NCBI GenBank assembly: GCA_039105265.1
Contig: JAPFFF010000001.1
Location: 1,674,001 to 1,738,000 of the forward strand
Reading direction: 5' to 3'
DNA length: 64,000 nt
Source: Tritrichomonas musculus
Lineage: Eukaryota > Parabasalia > Tritrichomonadida > Tritrichomonadidae
Below, one piece after another: positions 20,214 to 30,600 of this stretch. The position numbers and the translations under genes are program-made. How positions within the stretch are numbered: position 1 is the first letter of the stretch; the number at the start of each line of letters is the position of its first letter. The notes under the pieces were generated by a model. It had not been told where the DNA came from. It was given only the letters and a program-made list of their open reading frames with translations, and did no database searches.

Positions 20214-22452
20214 TTATAATTTAACGAAATTTTTGATGACAGCAATATTCTTTTCAACGCCGTCGATCAGCGTGAACTTGCTCTTCTTGATGGTGTCCAG
20301 AATCTCAGTGAACGAAGGACGCTCGGATGGCGATGTCGACCAGCAGCTGCTGATGAGTTCTCGTGAGACTTTGTTGATGTTTGATGGGATTTGTGCCTTC
20401 TTCCCGCATGACTGCTCAGCGATGCTTATCTTCGGCATTTTCCCGCCGCTCAGGACGAAGAACAAGACGACTCCGAACGAGTAAACGTCGACCTTGTTAT
20501 CGTACTTTGTGCTCTCGTTGAGGAGCTCCGGTGCCATGAACTTGAGCGTGCCAACTCCGCTCGTCTTCGACTGTGTCTGAGATTCAACGTCGACGATGCA
20601 AGCAACGCCGAAATCGCTGATTTTCACGTGTCCTTCAATGTCGAACAGAACGTTCTCTGGCTTCAGGTCGCGGTGGATCATGTTGGCCGCGTGTACTGCC
20701 TCCATTGCCTTGCAGATCTCGATGACTGAGCAGACCTTTTCAATGTTGTCCATGCTTCCAATCCGGTCGTTCAAGTTTTGCTCGCAGAGCTCCAAGAGAA
20801 TCGACGGCGCGTGGCTCGCATCGCCGTAGCAGAAGCCAAACGTTTTCACAATGTTCGCATGTCGCAGAGAGGAAAGAATCTCGTACTCGAGGAGAAAGCG
20901 CTGGAGCTGCTTGAATGACGATGAATTGTCGCTTTTGTTGGCTCCTTCAACAAAGAGGACTTTCAATGCAAGGCGCTCATCACGCGTAACCTCAAAAACT
21001 TCTGACTGCCCACCACGTCCTATCGTCCTCACAACTTTCAGTGCATCGATTCCTTCAGGCTCCAGAAGTTCCAGCTTTGAAGCTCCTCTGCTGGTCGGGC
21101 TTTCTGCAGCCGTTTTTTCTTCGAGATTTTTCACTTTTTGCTTCAATTTCGAGATTTCGTCTTTTGATTTTGCGTTCTCTTCCTTCAATCTCGAGATTTC
21201 TTCTTCTGCTTTCAGAAGCTTGGCTGCAAGTTCTTCATTTTCTTTGTTTGTTCCTGCGTCTGGCTCGATGTATCCAATTATTCTATTGCCATCCTTCACG
21301 CCAGAAAGTTTTGCACTACGCTTGACAAGGACGCAGCCATCTCCTAGGCTTGGCAATGCAAAAGTATCTAATTTTATTTCATCTGCATTTGAGAAAGTGA
21401 TGGTTTCTAGATTGCTGCATGAAAAGAAGCTGTTCATTCCAATTTTGACAGATTTTCCTAGGAATTCGATCGACTTCACATTTCTATTTGATGAAAAAGA
21501 TTGGATATCTATTTCTTTCAGAGATGGAGGGAGGACGAGTCTCTCTGTTCCCAAAATGCCAGAGAAAGCATATTTTTTGACTGACTCGACTGATGAGCTG
21601 CCTTCAAATGTGATTGTTTTCAAACACCTACAGCTATGGAAAGCATAATTGTTGATGACTCTGATGTGTGGAGGGATGTTGATGCTCTCGATGTCACGTC
21701 GTGCGAGAATGATGACATCGAAAACTCCACTTCCAGTTCTGCTCTCCTTGACGACGTATTTGTCATCTATCAACTTGAAATTCTTGTTTTCAGGTGAAAT
21801 CTCTATTTCTATTAGTCTATTTGTGCCAGAAAAGCAATTGTCGCCAATCGTTTCAACAGACACTGGCAGCGACAAGTGCTCGATGTGGCAGTAATCGAAT
21901 GAATAATCCTCTATTAACTTGAGTTGTGAGTTTGGCTCAAATTTGACTGATTTCAAATTAGAATGGCAGCTAAATGAGTGCGCCTTTATGACGGTGACAT
22001 GTGCCGGGATCACTGCTTCTTTGACGTCAAAAAGTGAGGTGTAGAGAACGTTAAAATTATCACAGGAGTCACTGTCCTTGCCAAGAAGGAACTGCTTGCT
22101 ATATAAAATGAAATGTGGATTCTTTGGCGAGATTTCAATTTCTGCCAAGTCTACGAAACTATCGCACCATCCGTCATGCAGGTTCTTGAGGTTCGCTGGA
22201 ATTCCAAGTCTTTTGATATGTGCAGAAAGAAAACAGTCTCTCTCAAATGTTTCAACTTCAGAGTCTTCTGCAAATGTTAATGATTCAATGTTACATCTAT
22301 CAAATGCATTTTCACCAATAGAGATTATTTTCATATTCTGCAAATTTTGGTATGAAAATGTGTCCGGTAGCTTTGGGAGATTTGGTAACGGACGCTGTGC
22401 TGGCTTTTTGGTTGATTTTGATTCTAATTCCGCCTTTTAAATCAATTTCCAT
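20214..22452 (-). CDS. BspA-like LRR, coiled-coil, TKL-type protein kinase
   Basis: The main frame (22334-20214) codes about 700 residues: BspA-like LRRs (1-340), a charged coiled coil (about 365-415, NEELAAKLLKAEEEISRLKE), then a complete kinase domain (about 435-700) with gly loop IGRGGQSEVFEV, ALKVL lysine, HRDLKPENVLF, ISDFGVAC and GTLKFMAPELL. All catalytic residues are present, so it should be an active Ser/Thr kinase of the LRR-kinase type expanded in trichomonads. The usual N-terminus (MEIDLKGGIRIKINQKAST, then KSPKATGHIFIPKFAEYE) is present in another frame from the ATG at 22452, so the gene seems to carry one frameshift near 22335. The first ATG in the main frame would skip that start. 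The coding region is G+C-rich compared with its flanks. The frameshift may be recent or a sequence error. Confidence 0.8.
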
Positions 22453-22713
22453 TATATAAGTGTTTATTTTATATCACATTTCAGAATTGTTTCATATCAC
22501 ATTTCTATATCATTTTATATCAATATTTTGAAGTGTTTACATCAATAAAAGGAAAAAAAAAATATAGTTATTAAGAAGAAAAGTCTAATATTTGTTTCAA
22601 TTTCATTTTATAAAAAAAAGATAAGATATTTTTTCAATAATTTTTAATTACTTAAATACTGACATTTATTTAATTCTAATAAATTTAACGTCATTAAATA
22701 ATATGAAACAAAA
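22453..22713. other. Intergenic region between two minus-strand genes
   Basis: A+T-rich. Contains repeats of the type TCATATCACATTTC (about 22470-22525). It is the 5' flank of the LRR kinase and the 3' flank of the ABC transporter. Confidence 0.55.
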
Positions 22714-25272
22714 TTAAGGAACGTCATCGACTGAATTCTCGCTATCATTTCCAGGATCATTGAAATTAAGATGAATTTCGTCCGTATTTTGATTGTTTAC
22801 AGGGTCAATTGGTATATCTCTTACTGTCTGCTGGTCACCATCTTTAGAATTTTGCATATCTTGTTCCTCTGAGATACGAACGATTTCCATGAAGACTCTT
22901 TCCAAAGAGCTTGTCGAGCAAGTAAAGTATTTATAACCGTTATCTTCCTTTTGGCCGTTTTCCAGCAGCAAGAACAATTCGGCCAATTGAATTTTAGAAG
23001 CCGGCACCGAATAGATTCTTGAAGCGGGTCTGTTTATAGTCAACTGTGCGTAAGGCAAATTTCTATTGAAAAATAAGTCAAGTTTATTGTCAGATTCTTC
23101 AGAAGCGTCAGTCAACATTATGTCTATTTTGTATTCAGTTCCGAACTTCTGTGTCAAATATTGAGGCGTTCCGACGGTATACACGTTACCTCTAACCATA
23201 ATGGAAATGACATCACATAACAATTCAGCTTCATTTAAAATGTGAGTGCAAAGCATGAATGTTTTTTCGCCTTTGTGTTCAAGAATCAATTCCTGCACAC
23301 AATGGCACGCAACGGGATCAAGGAAAGCAGTAGGTTCATCGAGAAGAAGTAATTTTGAGGGACCAAAGAAACTTATTGCAATTGCTAACTTGCGAACATC
23401 GCCGGCGCTTAACTCTCTGATTGGAATGTTTTGGAAGTCGATTAATTCCAATTCAGAAATCAAAGTGTTAGTCAAAGTCTTGGCTTCTGTTGGATCCTTT
23501 TGAAAGAGCCAGGCGTAAATTTTAAAATGTTCTTTTGGTGTCAATTCTTTAAATAAATGTGTGTTGAATTGAGGACAGATTGACAACACTGTCTTATCCT
23601 TAATTTCGTCAAAAGGTGTTTGAAATATTTCAATGGAACCTGATGATGGTGGCAGCATTCCAGTTATCATTCGCATTAATGTTGTCTTTCCTGCGCCATT
23701 CGCTCCTAAGAATCCAAAACAAGCGCCTTTCTTAATGCCAAGACAAACACTGTTAACGGCTGGAATTGGCTTTCCAGCAGTATTAATAAACAAACGAGAA
23801 ACGTCTTCAATGCGAACAGCCCAATCATGAGAATTGTGGACATCATCTTCCATCTTTTTAGTCTCTGGTGATTGTTCATTTTTATCTTTCAGTTGTTGGA
23901 AGTAGCTCGAATAGCTTATAAATGAATGCTTGGCTTGAGCTTTTGCAATCGATGAACGCGAAACTTCAATGATTGTTAAAACAGCGCCATAAATGACAAT
24001 ATCAACCCATTGCATGATGAAGAAGGGACGAATTGGTGGATCTTTCCAATATTGATGGAATGCCATGTCATTCATTCCTGTGTGCTTCATTATTAAGAAG
24101 ATAACTTGCTGGATTGATATTGTTGGAAAAAGTGACCAAATCCAATTCAGCCAAATCGGATGCTTATGAAGAATCAATGTAATCATGAGGACAATGAAAT
24201 TAATAATTAATAAAATTATGAAAATTTGTCGTGGTGCAGATTCTGGATTCTTAAAAATAAAACTAAATCCATATAAAAATAAGATAAAGGATGGTCCTTG
24301 GAATACTAAAACCCACCAAATTGAGAACAAATTGTCATGAAAAGGTTTGATCCAACCAAGATTGAAAAGTCCCCAAACTATCGTCGTTATTATGATCCAA
24401 ATACATAGATCAACAATAAAGGCTCCAAACCAATATGGAAAGATCTTTAATGTGCATTGGACCATGTATGTTCGTACTTCTCCACGGATGTCTTTGATTG
24501 GATTTGTCAAAATTAAAAGAACAATTGTTAAAAGACCAAAAACAAGAAACATTGGACATAAGGCTTCAAAAAATCCACTCATGCCGATTTTGTTCATTCT
24601 AATAAAATTGAAATATAAGTTACTACTTTTTGTTTTCGTGGTCGATTCGGTTAATTTAATCATATTTTTTTCAACTTCTTTGGAAATTGAACTTAACGAG
24701 ATATTTGTATTGTTCGAAGTAGTGTTATCGTATTGAAGCTCCCATAAGGCTTGACCGACTAAAACAAAAGAATAAACTTCAAGTTGATCGCGATTACTAA
24801 CTTCATCATTTGTTGTTGCATTGTATAAAACAACAATTTCTACTGGATCTTTAGTAAAATCAAGACCAAAGGGTATTTTTAATTTTAACTTTTTCTTTTT
24901 TTGTAAATTATAAAATTCTTCTTGCATTAATGTAATATTATCATAATGTAAAAATCTAGGTTGTCGTCCTGTTTGTTTAATATAATTTTCTTTCAATTTT
25001 TGAATAATGATTGGAGCTTTTGGATTATTATTTTCTCCGATTATTAAAAAATCATCCATGTCTTGAGGATAACTAAGAAAAGTAATTGGATCGTATTTGA
25101 TTTTATTCATGCTAACTGTCATCCAATAAACTGCAATTCCTAATGCCGATAAAACTAAAGTACCAACCATCATGAATATAACTGATACCCATGAGCGTTT
25201 GAATGTAATATACCTTCTGTAAAGAACAGCTTTTAAATGATTAGGCGGACAAAAATCTGATATTTTCCCCAT
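22714..25272 (-). CDS. Half-size ABCA-family ABC transporter
   Basis: 852 codons. One transmembrane segment near the N-terminus (about 30-52), a large extracytoplasmic loop (about 55-225), a cluster of about five or six hydrophobic segments (about 230-445), then one nucleotide-binding domain: Walker A GANGAGKTT (about 517), signature LSAGDVRKLAIA (about 620; the usual second Gly is Ala), Walker B LLLLDEPTAFLD (about 638) and H-loop CTHILNEAELL. The acidic C-terminal tail is family-variable. ABCA proteins move lipids across membranes; the half size implies dimer formation. The partner could be the divergent neighbour at 25588. The start is the first Met (MGKISDFCPP). No defect is seen. Confidence 0.9.
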   Translation of the reverse strand: MGKISDFCPPNHLKAVLYRRYITFKRSWVSVIFMMVGTLVLSALGIAVYWMTVSMNKIKYDPITFLSYPQDMDDFLIIGENNNPKAPIIIQKLKENYIKQTGRQPRFLHYDNITLMQEEFYNLQKKKKLKLKIPFGLDFTKDPVEIVVLYNATTNDEVSNRDQLEVYSFVLVGQALWELQYDNTTSNNTNISLSSISKEVEKNMIKLTESTTKTKSSNLYFNFIRMNKIGMSGFFEALCPMFLVFGLLTIVLLILTNPIKDIRGEVRTYMVQCTLKIFPYWFGAFIVDLCIWIIITTIVWGLFNLGWIKPFHDNLFSIWWVLVFQGPSFILFLYGFSFIFKNPESAPRQIFIILLIINFIVLMITLILHKHPIWLNWIWSLFPTISIQQVIFLIMKHTGMNDMAFHQYWKDPPIRPFFIMQWVDIVIYGAVLTIIEVSRSSIAKAQAKHSFISYSSYFQQLKDKNEQSPETKKMEDDVHNSHDWAVRIEDVSRLFINTAGKPIPAVNSVCLGIKKGACFGFLGANGAGKTTLMRMITGMLPPSSGSIEIFQTPFDEIKDKTVLSICPQFNTHLFKELTPKEHFKIYAWLFQKDPTEAKTLTNTLISELELIDFQNIPIRELSAGDVRKLAIAISFFGPSKLLLLDEPTAFLDPVACHCVQELILEHKGEKTFMLCTHILNEAELLCDVISIMVRGNVYTVGTPQYLTQKFGTEYKIDIMLTDASEESDNKLDLFFNRNLPYAQLTINRPASRIYSVPASKIQLAELFLLLENGQKEDNGYKYFTCSTSSLERVFMEIVRISEEQDMQNSKDGDQQTVRDIPIDPVNNQNTDEIHLNFNDPGNDSENSVDDVP

Positions 25273-25587
25273 TAAAAAAAAATATGATTTTATTGAAAAG
25301 ATATATAAAATAGTTCAAAATTGAATAAAAAATAACTATTCAAAATTCACCGATATAAGAAATTGAGTGAAATCATTTTACATTATCGCTATCGTATTAT
25401 TGAGTTTATCATTTAATAATCAATAATATTTTTTATTTTTCATATTTTTAAATTTAATATAGATTTATAAAATAGAATAATAAAAAATATTATTATTTTT
25501 ATACATTATTTATCAGAATATTTTTATTTTAATACTATCCATTATATTTTATAAAAAATAAAATAATTTTTCAATTCAATATTAAAA
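25273..25587. promoter_or_regulatory. Divergent promoter region between the two ABC transporter genes
   Basis: 315 bases, very A+T-rich. On the right side TTTTTCAATTCAATATT, with initiator-like TCA motifs, ends about 8 bases before the ATG at 25588. On the left side a TCAATAAAATCATATTT lies before the ATG at 25272. The shared spacer would allow co-regulation of both half-transporters. Confidence 0.4.
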
Positions 25588-27987
25588 ATGAAAAAGAATG
25601 ATGAAAATGTTATTGAAGCAAAAAAAATCGAAGGTAACCCTCTTGGTTCATGGACAGATTTAAAACCAACTTTTTCGAATCAAGTTAAAGCTTTGCTAAA
25701 AAAAAATTTATTAATTAAATGTAGAAATATTTCATCAATTGTTGAAATCATTTGTGCATTTTTGATACCATTAATTACACTTCTTGAATATTATTTTGCA
25801 ACAGCAACATTTAAAGATAAACCTACACCAACAATTGACCCTATAAATTACGCCTCCATTGCAGAATGGTTTTTAATATTTGGTAATCAAACCAAAGTTG
25901 TTATTCTCCCAGATAAACCGCGAATGCACTATTTAATTGGAAATACAACATTTCTAAAAAAAGTGTTAGTCGGAGGAGTGATGTTATATAATGATACTAA
26001 CATAACATTACCAGGAGCTCAAGTCACATATGTAAATCATTACAGTGATCTAAAAGAAATAGTGCAATCTACTGATTATAATAATATGGGAATAGAATGG
26101 TCAAATATTGACAGTCCAGATGCTTTAACCAGTCCATCAATCACTGTTTATATCCAATCTATTTATGGTACTCCTCAACCTGAAATTTATTTTGAAATTC
26201 GTAATTCATTAATAATAATGAGATCACTAAATGAAGGTAAAAATCCAATCTTTAATCAATTAGAATACATAAACGTAAACTTTTCAAAATGTGAGTTCGC
26301 TCATCCGAAAATTATTCAAAGAATGACCAAAATGAGTTTTGCCTACGGTTTATTAACGCCAATTTCAATTATCATTGCGACGTTGCCAGATATGGAACTA
26401 ATTTTCTATGAAAAAGACACGCATGTTACAGCCCTATCATTTTTAATGGGAATGTCAGAGCTTGCCTATTGGTTTACTAATTTTATCGTTGCATTTATTA
26501 TTTGTTTTGTCTTGTTTTTATATATTTCTTTAATTTACACATTTTGGTATGGTTTGACAGGCAATAACTTCGGAATGATATTAGTTTTATCGATATTATT
26601 CATAATTGCTGAGATTTGGTTTCAATTTTTCTTAACTACATTAATTGGTACAGCAAACAAAGGAAAAAGTCTCACAATCATTTTAATTATGGTTACAATT
26701 ATTTTTAGTTTCATTTTTCAGTTTGTCACACTTGATGAAAAGTCGACAGCATCTAAAGTACTGAATAATATTTTGTGTCTCTTTCCAATCTCAACTTATC
26801 AGCTTTACTTGATGCAAGCAGATATTACAACGGTTTCTGATTTGCCATTTTTTAAATGGAATGATATGAATAACAGAGCTTACATTTGTCCACCATGGAT
26901 ATCTTTCATGTGGAGTGCCATTGATATTGTTCTTTACTTTATATTGTTTGTCATTTGCAATGCTGTCGTGAAGAGAAAATTTGGAGCACCATCGCTCAAA
27001 TTGTCAGAAATATTTCAACGGAAAAAGAAATCGAATTATTTGAGACACAAAGAAACAAATGATCCAAATAAAATGAATTCTGCAATTAACTGTGACCATC
27101 TAACAAAAGTTTATCATGGAGTCAGAAAAGTTAAAGCATTGGACTCAATTACATTTGATATAACTAAAGGTGAAGTCATTGTCATGATCGGTCCAAATGG
27201 AGCCGGAAAATCAACAATGATTAATTGTATAAGTGGTGGAATTAAACCTACACATGGAAGCATTTCTATTTTAGGTGAGCCTGGAATACATAATCTAGGT
27301 GTTTGTTATCAAGAAAATGTCCTCATTCCGCAATTGTCTGTTGAAGAACACTTTGAACTTTTCGGTGCTTTTCGAGGCATTAAAAAAGAAACATTGCAGA
27401 CGTCAATTGATTATTTGGCAACGAATATGCAATTAACTCACATGCTTAAAAATAGAGCAGGTGATCTTTCCGGTGGTCAAAAAAGGAAATTGTGCATCGG
27501 ATTGTCTTTGCTTGGTAACCCAGAAGTTGTTTTAATGGATGAACCAACTGCTGGCGTTGATGTACAAGCATGTCAACTTATATGGAAAATGATTTCCAAT
27601 TTGAAAAATACAACATCTTTTGTAACAAGTCATGCTCTTGAAGAGGCTGAAACTGTCTCGTCTAGATTGTTCATTTTATCTGAAGGAGTCATTCGTTTCA
27701 TTGGCACTTCAACGGAATTAAGAGAAAAATTTAAATGCGGTTATGAACTTAGAGTGGAAACTAGTCAGAATATGGAAACTGTCCTCGATTTTGTGAAAAA
27801 ATTCATTCCTGAAGCAAAAATTGCTGACGATAGACCAGATGTGATATTGATGCCAGTTAGTCTTTCAATTGGAAACTTTTTAATGTCCTTTAGAAATAGC
27901 AGGAAGAATTTGGGAATTATATCTTATTCTTTTGCTGTTCAACAATTAGAAGATATGCTTTTGAAATCTCTTGAAAAAATAAATTGA
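25588..27987 (+). CDS. Half-size ABCA-family ABC transporter
   Basis: 799 codons. Cytosolic N-terminus, first transmembrane segment about 48-70 (IVEIICAFLIPLITLLEYYF), extracytoplasmic loop about 70-245, transmembrane cluster about 245-465, then the nucleotide-binding domain: Walker A GPNGAGKST (about 534), signature LSGGQKRKLC (about 627), Walker B VVLMDEPTAGVD (about 647) and H-loop TSHALEEAE. All key residues are canonical, unlike the divergent partner with its altered signature. A heterodimer with one consensus and one degenerate site is possible, as known for other half-size ABC proteins (inference). Predicted lipid transporter of the plasma or an internal membrane. Confidence 0.9.
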   Translation: MKKNDENVIEAKKIEGNPLGSWTDLKPTFSNQVKALLKKNLLIKCRNISSIVEIICAFLIPLITLLEYYFATATFKDKPTPTIDPINYASIAEWFLIFGNQTKVVILPDKPRMHYLIGNTTFLKKVLVGGVMLYNDTNITLPGAQVTYVNHYSDLKEIVQSTDYNNMGIEWSNIDSPDALTSPSITVYIQSIYGTPQPEIYFEIRNSLIIMRSLNEGKNPIFNQLEYINVNFSKCEFAHPKIIQRMTKMSFAYGLLTPISIIIATLPDMELIFYEKDTHVTALSFLMGMSELAYWFTNFIVAFIICFVLFLYISLIYTFWYGLTGNNFGMILVLSILFIIAEIWFQFFLTTLIGTANKGKSLTIILIMVTIIFSFIFQFVTLDEKSTASKVLNNILCLFPISTYQLYLMQADITTVSDLPFFKWNDMNNRAYICPPWISFMWSAIDIVLYFILFVICNAVVKRKFGAPSLKLSEIFQRKKKSNYLRHKETNDPNKMNSAINCDHLTKVYHGVRKVKALDSITFDITKGEVIVMIGPNGAGKSTMINCISGGIKPTHGSISILGEPGIHNLGVCYQENVLIPQLSVEEHFELFGAFRGIKKETLQTSIDYLATNMQLTHMLKNRAGDLSGGQKRKLCIGLSLLGNPEVVLMDEPTAGVDVQACQLIWKMISNLKNTTSFVTSHALEEAETVSSRLFILSEGVIRFIGTSTELREKFKCGYELRVETSQNMETVLDFVKKFIPEAKIADDRPDVILMPVSLSIGNFLMSFRNSRKNLGIISYSFAVQQLEDMLLKSLEKIN

Positions 27988-28371
27988 CTATAATATTTTG
28001 GTTGTATTTTTTGTTTTATCTATTATCATTATTGATTTCATAACAATATTTATGCCGAATAAAATTGTATTTAAATCAAAATGAAGCTATTAATAGTTTG
28101 AAAATGAAATTAAAGATTTAAAAATTAAGGTTGGATTAATAAAAATTATGTGTATTTCTGATGGTTTTATTTCATAATTTAAATATTGCCTTGTTTTTCT
28201 TTTTAATATCTTTTTTTTTTTTAAGATAAAATTGTTTTTTTATTTTCAATTCAAAAAGTTTGTTTTCAAGATTTAAAAAAAAATAGTGTATCTCGTTTTA
28301 AAAAAAAGGGTATTAATAAAAATTTATATATTTATTAACCATGATATTTTTTATTTATCTATATTATTTAT
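27988..28371. other. Convergent intergenic region
   Basis: 3' flanks of the ABC transporter and the caspase-like gene. Several T- and A-runs; nothing else seen. Confidence 0.6.
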
Positions 28372-29376
28372 TTATTCTAGAAATTTAAAGTCTCCCGAAT
28401 AATTGTCAACGACAATAGTTTCTTCTTCCTCCATTGGAAAAGCACGAATTGCATCTTTAAAAAGAACTCTTTCAGGTAAATATTCATCTGAGCATTCAAC
28501 ACTAACGGATTCTCTGAAATTAATCAAAGATGTATTCAATAAATCAACGAGTTCGCAAGCAGAGCATCTTGGATTTTCTTTAACTAACTTGCAAAAATAG
28601 TATGTAAAAAGGCCGCGGGATAAACTCTTAACATCCTTTTTTAGTTTTGTTTTATGTACTGAAAATGCTATAATTTTTGTGGTTTTATCTGCTTGAGTTT
28701 CATTTTTATATTTTACCGCATTCATCCTCAAAATCCCACCTCCACTGGAGCAATCTGAGAGAATTAAAATTTTTGATTTTCCATTACATTTATCGCATAT
28801 GAATTTTGCTAGATCATCATCAAAAAGATTTGTGTTATCTATGAAGCGTAATCCGTGATTTCCAATTTTTATCGAATCAGTTCCTGTATAATAAATTGTG
28901 AGATATTTGGTTGTATACCTTAAAAAGAATTCAAGTATTCTGAGGAAAACTTCACGTGTTGAGTTGTAAAGCAAAAATACTTCATAATTTTGATCATGAT
29001 GAAATTTCCCAATTAAATATGCATCATTAAAAGGGCCAATTCCTCTGTAGTCTAGGCTATGGCTACAGGAGTTGGCTACGATAAAGCAAACTTTGCCGAT
29101 TTCTTTTCGCGATATTGGCATTACTCTATCATCTAGGATTGTTCCTATTTCTTGGAATGAATCGAGAATATCTTTGCGGCAAGAAACAGTACGGGCTTCT
29201 TGGAACTCGAAAAATGTAATTTTTTTTTTGTTATTAAGTTGTGCCAATCTTTTAAGATAAAGTGATGGAGTAGAATAAGGCTTTCTAAATGATATATTTT
29301 TTTGTGATTTTGATTTTTTTGTTTTCTCTTTTCTCGTTTGCGAATTTGTTTTTCTTTTTTCTACGTCTGAGATCAT
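28372..29376 (-). CDS. Caspase-like (clan CD, C14-type) protein
   Basis: About 334 codons from the ATG at 29376 (MISDVEKRKTNSQTRKEKTK). The upstream open part has no ATG, and an initiator-like TCATATTTTT lies just before this Met. The N-terminus is Lys-rich and disordered (about 1-45). The p20-like fold shows KVCFIVANSCSHSLDYRG, DAYLIGKFHHDQNYEVFLL, LTIYYTGTDS and ILILSDCSSGGGI. The last matches the caspase/metacaspase Cys site (DxCxSG) with Cys kept. At the His site, where YYSGHG is expected, the protein has YYTGTD, so the catalytic His seems to be replaced by Thr. It may be a non-peptidase member or use a shifted residue. Metacaspase-like proteins act in proteolysis and cell death in protists. 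Confidence 0.65.
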   Translation of the reverse strand: MISDVEKRKTNSQTRKEKTKKSKSQKNISFRKPYSTPSLYLKRLAQLNNKKKITFFEFQEARTVSCRKDILDSFQEIGTILDDRVMPISRKEIGKVCFIVANSCSHSLDYRGIGPFNDAYLIGKFHHDQNYEVFLLYNSTREVFLRILEFFLRYTTKYLTIYYTGTDSIKIGNHGLRFIDNTNLFDDDLAKFICDKCNGKSKILILSDCSSGGGILRMNAVKYKNETQADKTTKIIAFSVHKTKLKKDVKSLSRGLFTYYFCKLVKENPRCSACELVDLLNTSLINFRESVSVECSDEYLPERVLFKDAIRAFPMEEEETIVVDNYSGDFKFLE

Positions 29377-29409
29377 ATGATAAAAAAAAATATGATGTTT
29401 ATAAAGCAA

Positions 29410-29877
29410 AGAAATTTTTGAAAAAAAAAGAATCTGAATTATCTTCTAAATATTATAATTAAACAATAAATATTTATAAATTTTAATATTTACTATTATT
29501 TTTATATTAAATAATATAAAAATTATTTTTATATTTTATATATATTGAAAGAAATAAAAAATATGCAAAATTTAACTATACTATTGAAATCTTTTATAAT
29601 CTATTCAAAGTTAATACATTATCAACAGAAAATTTTGGTAAAATTTGAAAAAACTCATATAATTTTTTCACTAAATACAGATAACAAATTTTACATTTAT
29701 TATCATAATATGATCGCTTGTTTCGCAATTAAATAAGTATGAAATTCAATATAAATAAAGCAAAAAATAAAATAAAATAAAGCATGTTTATTCGCATACT
29801 TATTGAATATCATAGCTTAAGTATACCAAAAACCTAGGTTCATAGAACTATTATTTTGATACATCAATAGCATGAAT
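29410..29877. other. Intergenic region
   Basis: A+T-rich. A 63-codon open frame at 29545-29736 has no recognisable similarity and is not called. Confidence 0.5.
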
Positions 29878-30600
29878 CTATGTAAATTGGATTGAATTTG
29901 ATTCTGATAAATAAGAATCGTCGTTTATAATGGAATGAATAATATTTTGGAGATTGAACAACGATTCAAAAAAGTAATTTTGTTGTTTTAAAAAACTTTG
30001 AAAAAGGTAGCCGTAAATAACAAATTTACTTTCAAATTTTCGATTTGGTAAATTAATGTAATTTCGAAATTGGTTGATTTGCTTGCTTATCAATAATCTT
30101 AGTTGGTTAAAATGATTGTCTAAGTGCATTCTGAAATGTAGTTTGTGACGAACTAAAGTCTGTTCTAAAAGATCAAATTGAGTAGGATCGATTAGATTTA
30201 ACTCGTTAATTTGGTGATCAAGCACTTTTTCTATTTGATAAATTTGAGCTGTAATTAATTGTTGAATTTGACTTTTATTAATATTGATAACGATTTGAAT
30301 TTGTTGATTGATATTTATAAATGGAAAATTTTGGCAATCGGGAATATTTGGATGGTTTTCATTTATAAATATCTGATAATTATATGATTGAAGATTGGAT
30401 AATTTTTCGAAATAATGAATGTGATCAATAATTAGTTGAATATGATATGAATTTAAATGAATGTATTCTTGGAAAACTTTGATGGAATGCGTTATTTGAT
30501 TTAAAAAGAATATGCTTATGTTGTAAGCTTGATCATGAAAATAGCTTTGTAGCAGGTGGTTCTTATTTTTACACAAAAATTGTAGTATTTCAACCCCCAT
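29878..30600 (-). CDS. Orphan protein rich in Ile, Gln, Asn and His
   Basis: 240 codons, unbroken in a very A+T-rich context, which argues for selection. I recognise no family. It looks mainly alpha-helical, with spaced hydrophobic residues and many Q/N/H (for example INKSQIQQLITAQIYQIEKV and NHFNQLRLLISKQINQFRN), so it could form coiled coils. There is no signal peptide or clear membrane segment. An initiator-like TCACATACC lies about 5-13 bases before the ATG. It is flanked by a 2.5-kb gene-free region on one side and the caspase-like gene, same strand, on the other. It may be lineage-specific. Confidence 0.5.
   Translation of the reverse strand: MGVEILQFLCKNKNHLLQSYFHDQAYNISIFFLNQITHSIKVFQEYIHLNSYHIQLIIDHIHYFEKLSNLQSYNYQIFINENHPNIPDCQNFPFININQQIQIVININKSQIQQLITAQIYQIEKVLDHQINELNLIDPTQFDLLEQTLVRHKLHFRMHLDNHFNQLRLLISKQINQFRNYINLPNRKFESKFVIYGYLFQSFLKQQNYFFESLFNLQNIIHSIINDDSYLSESNSIQFT

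Noticed and set aside
20233-22440. Plus-strand frames of up to 265 codons opposite the LRR kinase
   Set aside because: Antisense shadows of a G+C-rich gene; no family similarity, while the minus strand has clear kinase motifs.
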